This document shows, in pieces, positions 44,759-53,861 of a stretch of 64,000 nt of DNA. The stretch spans positions 1 to 64,000 of the forward strand of contig NZ_JAQMWP010000026.1 of the NCBI RefSeq assembly GCF_030403745.1, in the 5' to 3' direction. The number at the start of each line of letters is the position of its first letter. Positions within the stretch are counted from its first letter, which is position 1. This DNA is from Streptomyces sp. S.PB5. GTDB lineage: Bacteria > Actinomycetota > Actinomycetes > Streptomycetales > Streptomycetaceae. Under the pieces are notes generated by a model. That model saw only the letters and a program-made list of their open reading frames with translations, was not told where the DNA came from and did not search any database. Position numbers and translations under genes: made by a program.

Positions 44759-47548
44759 TCACCCGCGGCCGGAGTGCGGGAAGAACGAGGCCAGTCCGGA
44801 CCGGGAGGTGATCCCGAGCTTGGGGAAGACGCGGTGCAGATGGGTGCTGACCGTGCGGTGCGAGAGATAGAGCCGCTGTCCGATCTCACGGTTGGTCAGG
44901 CCCTCGGCCGCCATCTGCGCGATCTGCAGCTCCTGCGGAGTGAGCCGGTCGCGGGCGTCCGGTGCGCGGCAGCTGCTGTGTTCGCCGGAGGCCAGAAGTT
45001 CCTGCCGGGCACGGTCGCTCCATGGCACGGTGCCCAGCGTGTCGAAGGCTTCGCGGGCGGCTCGCAGTTCGGTGCGGCAGTCGGTCACCCGCCGCTGGCG
45101 GCGCAGCCATTGGCCGTACGCCAGCTGCACCCGGGCCCGGTCGAACGCGCTGCCCTCGCCGGCGTCCAGGGCCTGCCGGAAGAGCGGTTCGGCGTCCTCG
45201 TCGGCGGCGAGCACCGCCCGCGCGTAACGCAGCCCGGTGTGCAGCGCGGGCGAAGGGGTGAGGGTGCCCGCCTGCTCCAGGTCCTCCACCACCGGACGGA
45301 TCAGCCCGGTGTCCCCGCAGTGCACGGCGGCGTCGGCGAGTTCGATGAGGGCATAGCAGCGCAGCGCCGGCTGGTGGGCGGGGTCCGCGGGGTCGTGCAT
45401 CCGGAGCAGATGGGCGCAGGCCTCGTCGAAGCGGCCCAGGACCGTCGCGGCCAGCCCGCGGGCGAGCTGGGCGGTGGCGAGGACCGGTCGGGCACCGACG
45501 GGCAGTCCGATGCGTTCCGCCTCGGCAGCCAGTTCCAGGGCGGTCTCGGCGTGGCCCCGCAGGGCCGCGGTGCGGGCCTCGGTGGCGACGTTGAGGCCGT
45601 GCAGGAAGGTCTGCCCGGTCTCGTGGGCGAGTCGGCTGGCCTCCTGTGCCACCGGGATGGTGGCGCCCAGGTCGGCCAGGTGCGCCCCGCTCCAGGCCTG
45701 GGCGCCCAGGGCCCGGGCGAGCAGTCCGAGGCGGCCCTGGGTGCGCAGGCCCGGCACCGACAACTGCGACAACTCCCGGGCCAGTTCCAGGTCGCCGGCC
45801 AGAACGGCCGCGCTGCCGACCAGCCGGTCGGCCTGGGCGTCGCCGGCGGTGCGGCGGGCCGCGGTGCGCAGATGGGCGTGCACCCGCCGCCCGGTGAGGA
45901 CGGGTTGGGCGTAGGCGAGGATCGCTAGGATGCGCGGGTCGTCGTCCGGGAAGGGCAGCGCGTCGGCGAGGGCGACGATGTCTGCCCTGGCCCGGGCGTC
46001 GGGGTCCGACCAGAAGCAGCGCAGGGCGGAGCTCCACAGGATGCGGACCGCCGGTTCCGGGTCGCCCTGGCCGTGTACCGAACGGGCCAGCCGGGTCAGG
46101 GCGGCGGTGCCTTCGGAGGCGTCGCGCATGCCGTCCTCCAGCCCGCCCCTGATCCACTGGAGCCGGGCGCGCTGTTGCGGGCTCGCCGCGTCGGGTGCGG
46201 CGGCTTCCAGCAGCCGGGCGACGAGATGACGGTGGCCGGCGTCGACGGCCTGGTCGGCGGCCTTGAGCAGGCGCTCCACCCGGAGCGCGGGATCGGTGCT
46301 CAGCCGGGCGGACTGCTCCAGGGTCAGCACCGAGTCGGCGGCGCCGCCGCGCCGGTGGGCGCGGTCCGCGGCCGTTTCGAGGCGGGCGGCGAGCTGCTCG
46401 TCGGGACGGTCGGCGGCGGCCGCCGCGTGCCAGGCCTGGCGGTCGGAGTCGGTGGGCAGGCAGCGGGCCAGGGCGGCATGGGTGGCTCTGCGCAGTTCGG
46501 CGGAGGCGCTCTGGCGGATCGCGGAGCGCATCAACGGGTGCCGGAAGCGCACGCTGTCGTCGGTCACCTCCATCAGCCCGGCGGCCGTCGCCGGCGCCAG
46601 GTCCGCGGCGACGGCCGGAGGTTGGCGGTTGAGGGAGGCGGCCCGCAGGATCTCGGGCAGCGAGCCGCCGTCGTCGCAGGCCGCTGTGAGCAGGATGTGC
46701 CGGGTGACCTCGGGCAGGGTGCTCAGGCGTGCGGTGAAGGCGTTTTGGAGCCGGCGGGACATCGGAGTGTCTGTGGCGGTGGGCGACGGCGGCGTCGACA
46801 GGTCCGTGCCGTCCACAGGCAGTTCCGTCAGGGCGAGCGGGTTGCCGGCGGCCTCTCGCAGCAGTCGGCGCTTGGCTCCCTGTTCCATCTCGGGTGCGCG
46901 GGCGTCCAGCAGTTGGGCCGAGGCGGTGTCCGAGAGCGGGCCGACGGCGAGGGAGGGCAGGCTTGCTGTGGTCAGGTGCGAGGGCGGATAGCCGTCCCGC
47001 ATGGCTGCGAGGAGCAGAACAGGCTCGGAGTCCAGGCGGCGGGAGAGAAAGGCGAGGATCTCCGAACTGGCGCCGTCCAGCCAGTGCACGTCGTCGGCGA
47101 CCAGCACCACAGGGGAGTCGGCCGCGGCCCGCGTCAGCAGGTCGAGGACGGCGAGGCCGACCAGGAACAGATCAGGCACGGGCGTGTCCGTCAGCCCCAG
47201 GGCGGCCTGTAGCGCATCGCGCTGTTCCTCGGGCAGTTCGGTGACCAGGGCGCGCAGCGGGAAGACGAGTTGGTGCAGTCCGGCGAAGGGAATCAGCGTC
47301 TCGGACTCCACGCCGAGGGTGCGCAGAACCCGGGCGCCGGCCTCCTGCGCGCACCGCGCGGCGTCCTCCAGCAACGCCGTCTTGCCGATTCCTGGTTCAC
47401 CATGGACAAGGACGGCCCCGCCCCGCCGCGACAGCTCCTCGACCCGGGCCCGCAGCCGAACGGTCTCCGCCTGTCGGCCGTACAGGGAACCGGGTGACCA
47501 GAGCGATGAACCGGGTGACGGCAACCACGAACCGGACGACGACCGCAT
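44759..47548 (-). CDS. LAL-type LuxR transcriptional regulator 3
   Basis: The 929-residue LAL has Walker A GEPGIGKT (about 50-57), VLVADDVHWLDG, a long helical middle and the C-terminal HTH LTPQELQIAQMAAEGLTNREIGQRLYLSHRTVS. The ATG at 47546-47548 was chosen because GGAGGAGGTG lies 6-7 nt upstream; longer forms add 29 poor-fit residues. It diverges from the NAD kinase gene, about 300 bp away. It and LAL 2 share a nearly identical HTH, pointing to duplication. Confidence 0.93.
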   Translation of the reverse strand: MRSSSGSWLPSPGSSLWSPGSLYGRQAETVRLRARVEELSRRGGAVLVHGEPGIGKTALLEDAARCAQEAGARVLRTLGVESETLIPFAGLHQLVFPLRALVTELPEEQRDALQAALGLTDTPVPDLFLVGLAVLDLLTRAAADSPVVLVADDVHWLDGASSEILAFLSRRLDSEPVLLLAAMRDGYPPSHLTTASLPSLAVGPLSDTASAQLLDARAPEMEQGAKRRLLREAAGNPLALTELPVDGTDLSTPPSPTATDTPMSRRLQNAFTARLSTLPEVTRHILLTAACDDGGSLPEILRAASLNRQPPAVAADLAPATAAGLMEVTDDSVRFRHPLMRSAIRQSASAELRRATHAALARCLPTDSDRQAWHAAAAADRPDEQLAARLETAADRAHRRGGAADSVLTLEQSARLSTDPALRVERLLKAADQAVDAGHRHLVARLLEAAAPDAASPQQRARLQWIRGGLEDGMRDASEGTAALTRLARSVHGQGDPEPAVRILWSSALRCFWSDPDARARADIVALADALPFPDDDPRILAILAYAQPVLTGRRVHAHLRTAARRTAGDAQADRLVGSAAVLAGDLELARELSQLSVPGLRTQGRLGLLARALGAQAWSGAHLADLGATIPVAQEASRLAHETGQTFLHGLNVATEARTAALRGHAETALELAAEAERIGLPVGARPVLATAQLARGLAATVLGRFDEACAHLLRMHDPADPAHQPALRCYALIELADAAVHCGDTGLIRPVVEDLEQAGTLTPSPALHTGLRYARAVLAADEDAEPLFRQALDAGEGSAFDRARVQLAYGQWLRRQRRVTDCRTELRAAREAFDTLGTVPWSDRARQELLASGEHSSCRAPDARDRLTPQELQIAQMAAEGLTNREIGQRLYLSHRTVSTHLHRVFPKLGITSRSGLASFFPHSGRG

Positions 47549-47848
47549 CGATCGCACCTCCTCCGGACGACGGGTGACGGACGAACTCCGCACGGTGAGG
47601 AGGATGACCAAGCTCTGCGCGCCGCAAGGGCGCAATTCACGGCGACACTAACACGGCCCCGACCGGCTTCCCCCGGAGTGTGGGGTCCAGCGGAGGAGGT
47701 TTCCCGGTGTGGCTGCCGCAGAGCCTGGTGGCCGTTTGTGCGAGACAGTGTGCGTGTACAACATGTCTCTAGTTACTGAGAGCACCTGAGTCACCCACTG
47801 ATTCACGTGCGATGAGCTCGGCCACATGCCGGGTGTCGGGAGGGCCTC

Positions 47849-48913
47849 ATGTCCGTTCACCGTATCGGTCTTGTCGTGCATCAGGGCCGGGAGGAGGCCC
47901 AGGCGGCGGCGCGTGTGGTGCGAGAGTGGAGCGCGTCGCACGGCATCCGCTGCACGGACATCGACGTATGGGGTGCGCAGCACGGACGCCGGCACGGACA
48001 GGAGGAGGCGGAGGCGGCCGGCAATCCGGACCTGGTGGTCACCCTCGGTGGGGACGGCACCTTTCTGCGCGGCGCCCGCATCGCGGTGAAGAGCGGCGCC
48101 AGCGTCCTCGGTGTCGACCTCGGCAAGGTCGGCTTCCTGACCGAGGTCTCCGTCTCGCAGATGTCGGCTGCCCTGGACGCCGTCCACCAGGGCGATGCGG
48201 CCGTCGAAGAGCGTATGACCCTGACGATGCGGGCCTCCCGACCTCTGGAGATGCCGAGCGAGCTGGAGGTCCTGATGCGCTACGGGCACGGCCCGGCGCT
48301 GCCGGCGCCGCACGTGCGTCCGGAGAGCACCGAGGGGCAGGGCTGGGGCGTCCGGCTGGACGTCAACGCACTCAACGACATCGTCCTGGAGAAGCTCGCC
48401 CGGGACCACCAGGTGAGCGCCGATGTGTACCTCGCCGGGCGGCTGCTGGCCGCCTACTCGGCCGACGCCCTGGCCGTGGCCACCCCCACCGGCTCCACCG
48501 CCTACAGCTTCGCCGCGGGCGGCCCTGTGCTCTCTCCGCACATGGACGCCGTCGTCTTCACCCCGATCGCCGCCCACATGACGTTCGACCGCAGCATCGT
48601 CGCCGCTCCCGACGAACCGGTCGCCCTGCGGGTGCTGCCTCATTCCGGGCGTGCGGTGGTCAGCGTCGACGGTCAGCTGCGCGGAGTCCTCGACCCCGGC
48701 GACTGGATCGGCGTCTTCCGGGCGCCGGAGCGGGTCCGTCTCATTCGGCTGCACCCCACCGACTTCTACGGGCGGCTGCGGGACCGGTTCCGCCTCACCG
48801 ACGCGCCCGCCACCGCCCTGGACGGGCCGGGCTCAGCGCTCTTCCGGCCCGACAGCCCGGTTCCGCCGGACCTCGTGGGCCTGCGGCTGCCGCCGCCCGC
48901 GGCGGCCCGCTGA
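47849..48913 (+). CDS. NAD(+) kinase
   Basis: The 354-residue protein has the NAD kinase GGDGT motif (residues 67-71), a variant of the NE/D motif (NALNDIV) and the TGSTAYSFAAGGP region, so it should phosphorylate NAD using ATP or polyphosphate. The ATG at 47849 follows GGGAGGG. Streptomyces normally encode a housekeeping NAD kinase near recN; that context is absent, so this is likely an additional copy. It diverges from LAL 3 and converges with a SnoaL-like gene, giving a link between NADP supply and the surrounding oxidoreductases. Confidence 0.9.
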   Translation: MSVHRIGLVVHQGREEAQAAARVVREWSASHGIRCTDIDVWGAQHGRRHGQEEAEAAGNPDLVVTLGGDGTFLRGARIAVKSGASVLGVDLGKVGFLTEVSVSQMSAALDAVHQGDAAVEERMTLTMRASRPLEMPSELEVLMRYGHGPALPAPHVRPESTEGQGWGVRLDVNALNDIVLEKLARDHQVSADVYLAGRLLAAYSADALAVATPTGSTAYSFAAGGPVLSPHMDAVVFTPIAAHMTFDRSIVAAPDEPVALRVLPHSGRAVVSVDGQLRGVLDPGDWIGVFRAPERVRLIRLHPTDFYGRLRDRFRLTDAPATALDGPGSALFRPDSPVPPDLVGLRLPPPAAAR

Positions 48914-48934
48914 GCGCGTCGGTACCGGCCCCGC

Positions 48935-49267
48935 TCAGCTGATCCGCAGGCTCGCGATCAGTCCGTCGCGCAGTTCGAAGACCATGGGGCCGGTGCCGTT
49001 GTAGCCGTTGCCGGAGACCTTCAAGGTCAGCCGGTAGGTGCCGTCCTGCGGGCCCGGCGCGGCAGAGACCAGGTCGAAGTGGGCCTGAACGCCGATGTTG
49101 TCGCTCCGGTTCCACTGGGCCACCCCGGAGCGCCCGTGGAACTCATGGCCCCAGTCGTTGAGATGGGCGTCCGGGCTGAAGGCCGCCACGAACGCCTCGG
49201 AGTCGCCCGCGTTGGTGGCATCTATGAAGATGCGGAGAGCCTCGGGCAGCTGCTGGATGTCGGTCAT
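48935..49267 (-). CDS. SnoaL/NTF2-like small protein
   Basis: The 110-residue protein reads as a nuclear-transport-factor-2-like fold: LRIFIDATNAGDSEAFVAAFSPDAHLNDWGHEFHGRSGVAQWN, and MVFELRDGLIASLRIS at the C-terminus. Members are often isomerases, cyclases or binding proteins of unknown substrate. The ATG at 49265-49267 gives a normal family length. A GTCATGTG-TCG element lies about 35 bp upstream. Confidence 0.8.
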   Translation of the reverse strand: MTDIQQLPEALRIFIDATNAGDSEAFVAAFSPDAHLNDWGHEFHGRSGVAQWNRSDNIGVQAHFDLVSAAPGPQDGTYRLTLKVSGNGYNGTGPMVFELRDGLIASLRIS

Positions 49268-49302
49268 GTAGTCAGTCCTCGCTTGGCAGAAGGGAATCGT
49301 TG

Positions 49303-49314
49303 AGTCATGTGTCG
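49303..49314. promoter_or_regulatory. Partial copy of the CGTCATGTGACG motif
   Basis: AGTCATGTGTCG matches 10 of 12 positions of the site at 23998 and 44722. It lies about 35 bp before the SnoaL-like gene, the same distance as at LAL 2. Confidence 0.4.
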
Positions 49315-49589
49315 CGCCACTGCAATTCACACGAAACAGTATGTGAGGGTGAGTCGCGATGTGATGACAGCAGGTGTTCAATGTATGTGCTGACCAGGCT
49401 TCCTGCAGCAGGTGCCGGCATCCGTTCGGCGCAGCGTGAGGGACGGGCGCGGGATCGCCGTGCCTTGCCGGGGCGAGAGGCCAAGATCGATGCGAGGCGT
49501 CCGGCGGCGTTCTCGCCCGTCATCGGCAAGATGCACCGCTCCCAAGCGGGTTTCAAGGTGGTGCTGTCCACGCGCACGCCCCGGGTCAG

Positions 49590-49742
49590 CGGGCGGTGAA
49601 CTTCCTCGCCGCCGGCGGCGACATGACCCTGACGGTCAAGTCCCGTACGGCGAGCGACGGCTCCTTCAGGGCCAAGGCCGACGCCGTCGTCCACCGCGTG
49701 CTCACGGCCATTTTCGGCGCCAGCCTGCTGCGCTGCGGCTGA
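49590..49742 (+). pseudogene. Glycoside hydrolase family 3 C-terminal fragment
   Basis: The 50 codons read AVNFLAAGGDMTLTVKS, then FRAKADAVVHRVLTAIFGASLLRCG before a stop. This resembles the end of the catalytic domain of Streptomyces GH3 beta-hexosaminidase-type enzymes. No upstream part of the enzyme is found; 49381-49589 contains only unrecognised short frames. It is a remnant. Confidence 0.5.
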
Positions 49743-49829
49743 CCCCACGAGCGGCCGACGGTGGCTCGAGGGCGCCCTCGTCCGACGCGCACCGGCATTT
49801 CAGGATGTCGGCCAGTTTGGCGAGGGCGA

Positions 49830-50178
49830 GCGCGGCCGCCGCATTAGCCGCCGATGCCGTACCGCCCAGCGGCGATTGACCAGACAGCCTGCCGCGACCG
49901 TGGGGAGACAGTCCAGAACGGTTTCCAGGAGACGGTCCGCGGTGATCGTCACCACGGCCGTCGCTCCGGTCGCCGACGTGGCCAGCAGAACCGACAACGG
50001 CGTCACGAAGATCATCGCGACGGCGTCGTTGCGTACGACGACGAGCTCAATGACGTAGGTGAGCCCACCGAGCAGCACGGCAACGGCGGCAGGCAGCCGG
50101 GCGACCGTCAGCAGATGCTGAAAGCCCGCGCCGACCACAGACCAACCGGCCAGCAGGCCCACGACGGCGTCACCCCCA
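49830..50178 (-). pseudogene. FUSC-family transporter fragment
   Basis: The stretch GGLTYVIELVVVRNDAVAMIFVTPLSVLLATSATG, then TITADRLLETVLDC and LVNRRWAVRHRR matches the core of the FUSC protein at 19070-20527 residue for residue at most positions. The N-terminal membrane block and the C-terminal domain are absent. It is a truncated paralogue. The flanks in the same ORF show no recognisable sequence. Confidence 0.75.
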
Positions 50179-50326
50179 AGCCCTCGAGACGCAGCCTCCC
50201 GTCTGCCGGGTCGGCCCAGGTCGAAGCCGGTCCGGACTCTTCCTGGTCGATGATGCGGCAGAGGGGTGCTGATCGGCTCGCCGTCCGGGCATTGCGCCCC
50301 GAACAGCGCGGCTGCGGCCACCGCCT

Positions 50327-50392
50327 GTTGGCGAAGTCCGCTGCGGTGTCATTATTGAAGGGGCCGGTGTCCCAGGTGCCTATGCTGATCGG
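50327..50392 (-). pseudogene. DUF4259 N-terminal fragment
   Basis: The segment SIGTWDTGPFNNDTAADFAN is the conserved start of DUF4259 proteins (usually MGTWDSGPFDNDTAADF). The rest of the domain is missing; the frame runs into unrelated sequence. The 50393-50690 stretch has no gene. Confidence 0.55.
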
Positions 50393-50690
50393 CTCGTGTG
50401 GGTGGGCCGGGATCAGCGCATCAGCCACCGATATGCGGGCACACGTGTGACTCATCGTCAGATCGAATGCGCCCTGCCCGCCCGCCCTGTTTTTCTTTGC
50501 GGCACACCGACTCGTGAGGGCAGCCCATGGTCGTATTGCCTGCCGGGCCCGGCAGGGGGGCCGTATCAGAGCACAGGTCGTTGCGCATCGGGCCACCGTG
50601 CGGTGCATGCGGCTTCCGACCCTGGTGCGGGTGTGGCCATCCCACACGCCGAAGGATGCCCTCCGCCGTCGCCGTATGACGCGGTTGGGG

Positions 50691-53426
50691 TCAGTCGTCG
50701 CCGAGGTCGGCGAGATGCAGCTGGCCGCGCGAAGTGATGCCCAGCTTCGGGAAGATGCGGCGCAGGTGCTGGCCGACCGTACGATGGGAGATGAAGAGCT
50801 GGGCCCCGATCTCACGGTTCGTCATGCCGGTCGCGGCCATCTTCGCGATCTGCAGTTCCTGCGGCGTGAGTCGGTCGAGGGCGTCGGGTGCCGGCCCGTC
50901 CACGGTCTCGCCGGCGGCACGCAGCTCCGCACGCGCCGCCTGGCCGAATGCCGCGATGCCGAGGGCTTCGAAGCTCTCCAGGGCACTGCGCAGGGGGCGG
51001 CGGGCCTCGGCGACCCGGCGTCGGCGTCGTAGCCACCGACCATGGGCCAGCAGCAACCGTGCCCGGTGGAACGGCCAACTCGACAGCAGCCGGGACTCCA
51101 GTGCTTGCTGGAAGAGGGCCTCCGCCTGGTCGTCGGAGGCGACCAGGGGGCGGGCGTAGGTGGCCATGGCGGTCAGATACGGTGCGTTCGTCCGCTCAGC
51201 CAGGGCGTCCAGCCGAGCGAGGTGCCGTGCGGCCTCGTCGTCGCGGCCGAGGTGCGCTGCGGCCTCGATCAGGTCGGCCATTCCCATGTAGCCCACGAAC
51301 GGGTGGTAGGTGACATCGGACGGGTCCAGTACACGTGACAGCTGCTCGAAGGCTTCGTGATGCTGGTTGTTGACGATCGCGTGCCGTGCCCGGGCGATCT
51401 GTGCAAATCCGAGAATGGACTGGGCTCCCACCGACAGCAGTTCGGCTTCCGTCGCCTGAATGAGGCTGCTCGCCTTGTCGGGTTCGCCTCGCTCGCTCTC
51501 GAGTGCGGCCAGCGCCAGATCGGCGACATAGGCCCAGCGGGTCCGGCCGGTGTCGCGGGAGAGCCTGCGTGCCTCGTCGGCCGCCGACCGTGCCAACCGG
51601 TGCTTGCCCAGCGGGATGGCCGCCCAGGCCTGGGAGGCGAGCGCCTCGCCCAGCAGGCCGATGCGACCCTGACGGCGCAGGCCGTCAACGGCCGCGCACA
51701 GGTACGGCCAGGACAGGTCGTATGCCCACACCGCAGTCAGTGAGGCGCCCAGAGCATGCTGCTCGACGGGATCGCTCACCGCATCGGCCGGCAGCCGGGT
51801 CGTCTCGGCGATGACCCAAGCGGCTTCCTCCACCGGGTCCGCGCAAGCGGCGACGGACAGGACCATGGGGTCGTTGTCGCTGCGCTGCAGGCGTCGCGCG
51901 GTCTTGACGACCATGGCGCGCGTTTCCGCGGACGGATTGCCGTACCAGCAGCCGATGGAGAGCGGCCACAGGGCGCGCAGGGCGAGGGCGGCGCCGTCCT
52001 TCTCCGCGTCGGCGAGCTGGTCGGCGACGTCGGCGAAGACCCGTACGCGTTCCGGGGTGAACCAGCTCTCCTCGTTGAGGGCCTCGGCCCACAGGGTGAG
52101 GCGGAGCCGTTCGACGGTCTCCAGTCGGGCGGACTGCGCCTCGGCCAGTTGCCGGCGGGCGAGATCGGCGTTGCCGAGATCGAAGTTGATCTCGGCGGAC
52201 CGTAGCAGCAGGCGCCCTCGGTGGGTGTCCGCACTGCTGAGCAACGCGGCCTGGCGCAGCGCCTCGGCCGCCGCGCCCGGTGCGCCGCGCAGCAGGGCCT
52301 TGGCGGCGGCGGCTTCCAGATCGAGGGCAACGCTGTCGTCGGGGCCGGAGGCTGCCGCCGCGCGGTGCCAGGCCCGGCGTTCCTGGTGTGCGGACAGGGT
52401 CGCAGCCAGCGCTGCGTGCGCGGCCAGACGCCGTTTCGGGGTGGCGGCGTGGTAGACGGCGGAACGGATCAGGGGATGCCGGAAGCGGATCTCATGTCCG
52501 CTGAGCTCGACCAGCCCGGCGGTGACGGCGGGTTCGAGGGAATCGACCGCGATGTCCTGGCCTTCCAGGAGCGTCGAGGCCCGGAGGATTTCCGCGAGAT
52601 CCCCCTGGTCGTCGGCCGCGGCGATCAGCAGCAGGGCCCGGGTGCGTCCGGGCAGCGTGGCGGCCCGGACGAGAAAGGATCGCTCCAGGCGACGGGTGGT
52701 CGGCAGCCAGGGCAGGACCGTTTGCGGGACCTCCCCGTCGTCCAGTGTCGTGGGCAGTTCGACGAGGGCCAGGGGGTTGCCCGCCGCTTCGGTCAGGAGG
52801 CGCTGACGAACCAGGGGGGAGAGGCCGGGTGCGTGGGTTGTGAGCAGTTTCGTCGCCGCGTCCTCATCGAGGGCGGGCAGTGCCAGTTCGGGGAGGCCTG
52901 CGTTCTGGAAGACGGTGTCGTGGCCATCGCGCACGGCCAGCAACATGACGGCCCGCTCCGCCTCCAGTCGGCGCGCAAGGAACGCCAGGACTTCGCTGCT
53001 CGGTCCGTCGATCCACTGAGCGTCGTCGATCAGGAGGACGACGGGGGATTCCTCGGCGAAACCGCTGATCAGTTCCAGTGACGCGAGCCCGACCGAGAAC
53101 ATCTCCGGTGAGGGGCTGTGCGCCATGCCGAACGCGGCGTACAGCGCCTCCCGCTGACGACCGGTAAGAAGTCCGACGTGATCGGGGAACACGGGGTTGA
53201 GCAGCTGATGCAGTCCAGCGAAGGGAACGGAGGCCTCGGACTGGACGCCGAGCGCGGACAGCACCCGACAACCCTGGGCGACGGCGGTGTCTCGGACGGC
53301 CTGAAGCAGGGCTGTCTTGCCGATGCCCGCCTCTCCCCGCACCAGCAGTGCACCACCTGTCCCGGCGATGCCGCGCTGGACCAGGTCGGACAGCTGGTTC
53401 AGCTCGCTGCTGCGCCCGTAGAGCAT
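50691..53426 (-). CDS. LAL-type LuxR transcriptional regulator 4
   Basis: The 911-residue LAL has Walker A GEAGIGKT (about 31-38), VLLIDDAQWIDG, a helical middle and the HTH LTPQELQIAKMAATGMTNREIGAQLFISHRTVG. It starts at the ATG 53424-53426 with only a few residues before the ATPase domain. It is the upstream-most of three leftward LALs, separated from LAL 3 by the NAD kinase and remnant region. Its own target is not obvious. Confidence 0.93.
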   Translation of the reverse strand: MLYGRSSELNQLSDLVQRGIAGTGGALLVRGEAGIGKTALLQAVRDTAVAQGCRVLSALGVQSEASVPFAGLHQLLNPVFPDHVGLLTGRQREALYAAFGMAHSPSPEMFSVGLASLELISGFAEESPVVLLIDDAQWIDGPSSEVLAFLARRLEAERAVMLLAVRDGHDTVFQNAGLPELALPALDEDAATKLLTTHAPGLSPLVRQRLLTEAAGNPLALVELPTTLDDGEVPQTVLPWLPTTRRLERSFLVRAATLPGRTRALLLIAAADDQGDLAEILRASTLLEGQDIAVDSLEPAVTAGLVELSGHEIRFRHPLIRSAVYHAATPKRRLAAHAALAATLSAHQERRAWHRAAAASGPDDSVALDLEAAAAKALLRGAPGAAAEALRQAALLSSADTHRGRLLLRSAEINFDLGNADLARRQLAEAQSARLETVERLRLTLWAEALNEESWFTPERVRVFADVADQLADAEKDGAALALRALWPLSIGCWYGNPSAETRAMVVKTARRLQRSDNDPMVLSVAACADPVEEAAWVIAETTRLPADAVSDPVEQHALGASLTAVWAYDLSWPYLCAAVDGLRRQGRIGLLGEALASQAWAAIPLGKHRLARSAADEARRLSRDTGRTRWAYVADLALAALESERGEPDKASSLIQATEAELLSVGAQSILGFAQIARARHAIVNNQHHEAFEQLSRVLDPSDVTYHPFVGYMGMADLIEAAAHLGRDDEAARHLARLDALAERTNAPYLTAMATYARPLVASDDQAEALFQQALESRLLSSWPFHRARLLLAHGRWLRRRRRVAEARRPLRSALESFEALGIAAFGQAARAELRAAGETVDGPAPDALDRLTPQELQIAKMAATGMTNREIGAQLFISHRTVGQHLRRIFPKLGITSRGQLHLADLGDD

Positions 53427-53861
53427 GTCCCCTCGTGATTCCTGTGTTCCGGCCGTCTGAGCTCCACCGAGAACCCGACGACAGTGGCCCAGTTATGGGG
53501 CGGCAATGGGCAGATATCTGACCGTAGTAAGTGAAGAAAAGTTAGCACATTTCGATGGCAACGGCTGGTTGTCAGCGGTGTGGAGCAGGTCAGGCTTGAG
53601 GGTGCCTGTGTGCGGCGGAATCGTTGTTTCTGCTGGAGGGCATGGTCGATGTCTCGACCGCGCTGATCGTGCTGGTCGCGCCGTGGAGGCAGCGTGGAGA
53701 CACAGCTCATCGAGCGGGGCGGTGCCTTCGGGTGATCTCGCGAAGAAGCGCGGCCATCAGAGGGCGGAATGAGAGTGCACAGGCGTTTTGTCATTACCTG
53801 AATGTGTGGCGGTGCGGCATCCCGGCCGGTCGGCGGCCATGGGCATATTGGGCTGGTCGCC
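53427..53861. other. LAL 4 promoter side and gap before IS5 element
   Basis: No gene is recognised. The AT-richer stretch around 53505-53560, with CAGATATCTG at 53511, is probably the LAL 4 promoter area. No clear terminal inverted repeat of the IS5 element was found by eye. Confidence 0.4.

Noticed and set aside
42300..53426. Possible biosynthetic gene cluster around the LAL regulators
   Set aside because: No polyketide synthase, NRPS, terpene or RiPP gene could be recognised; the neighbours are single enzymes and remnants.
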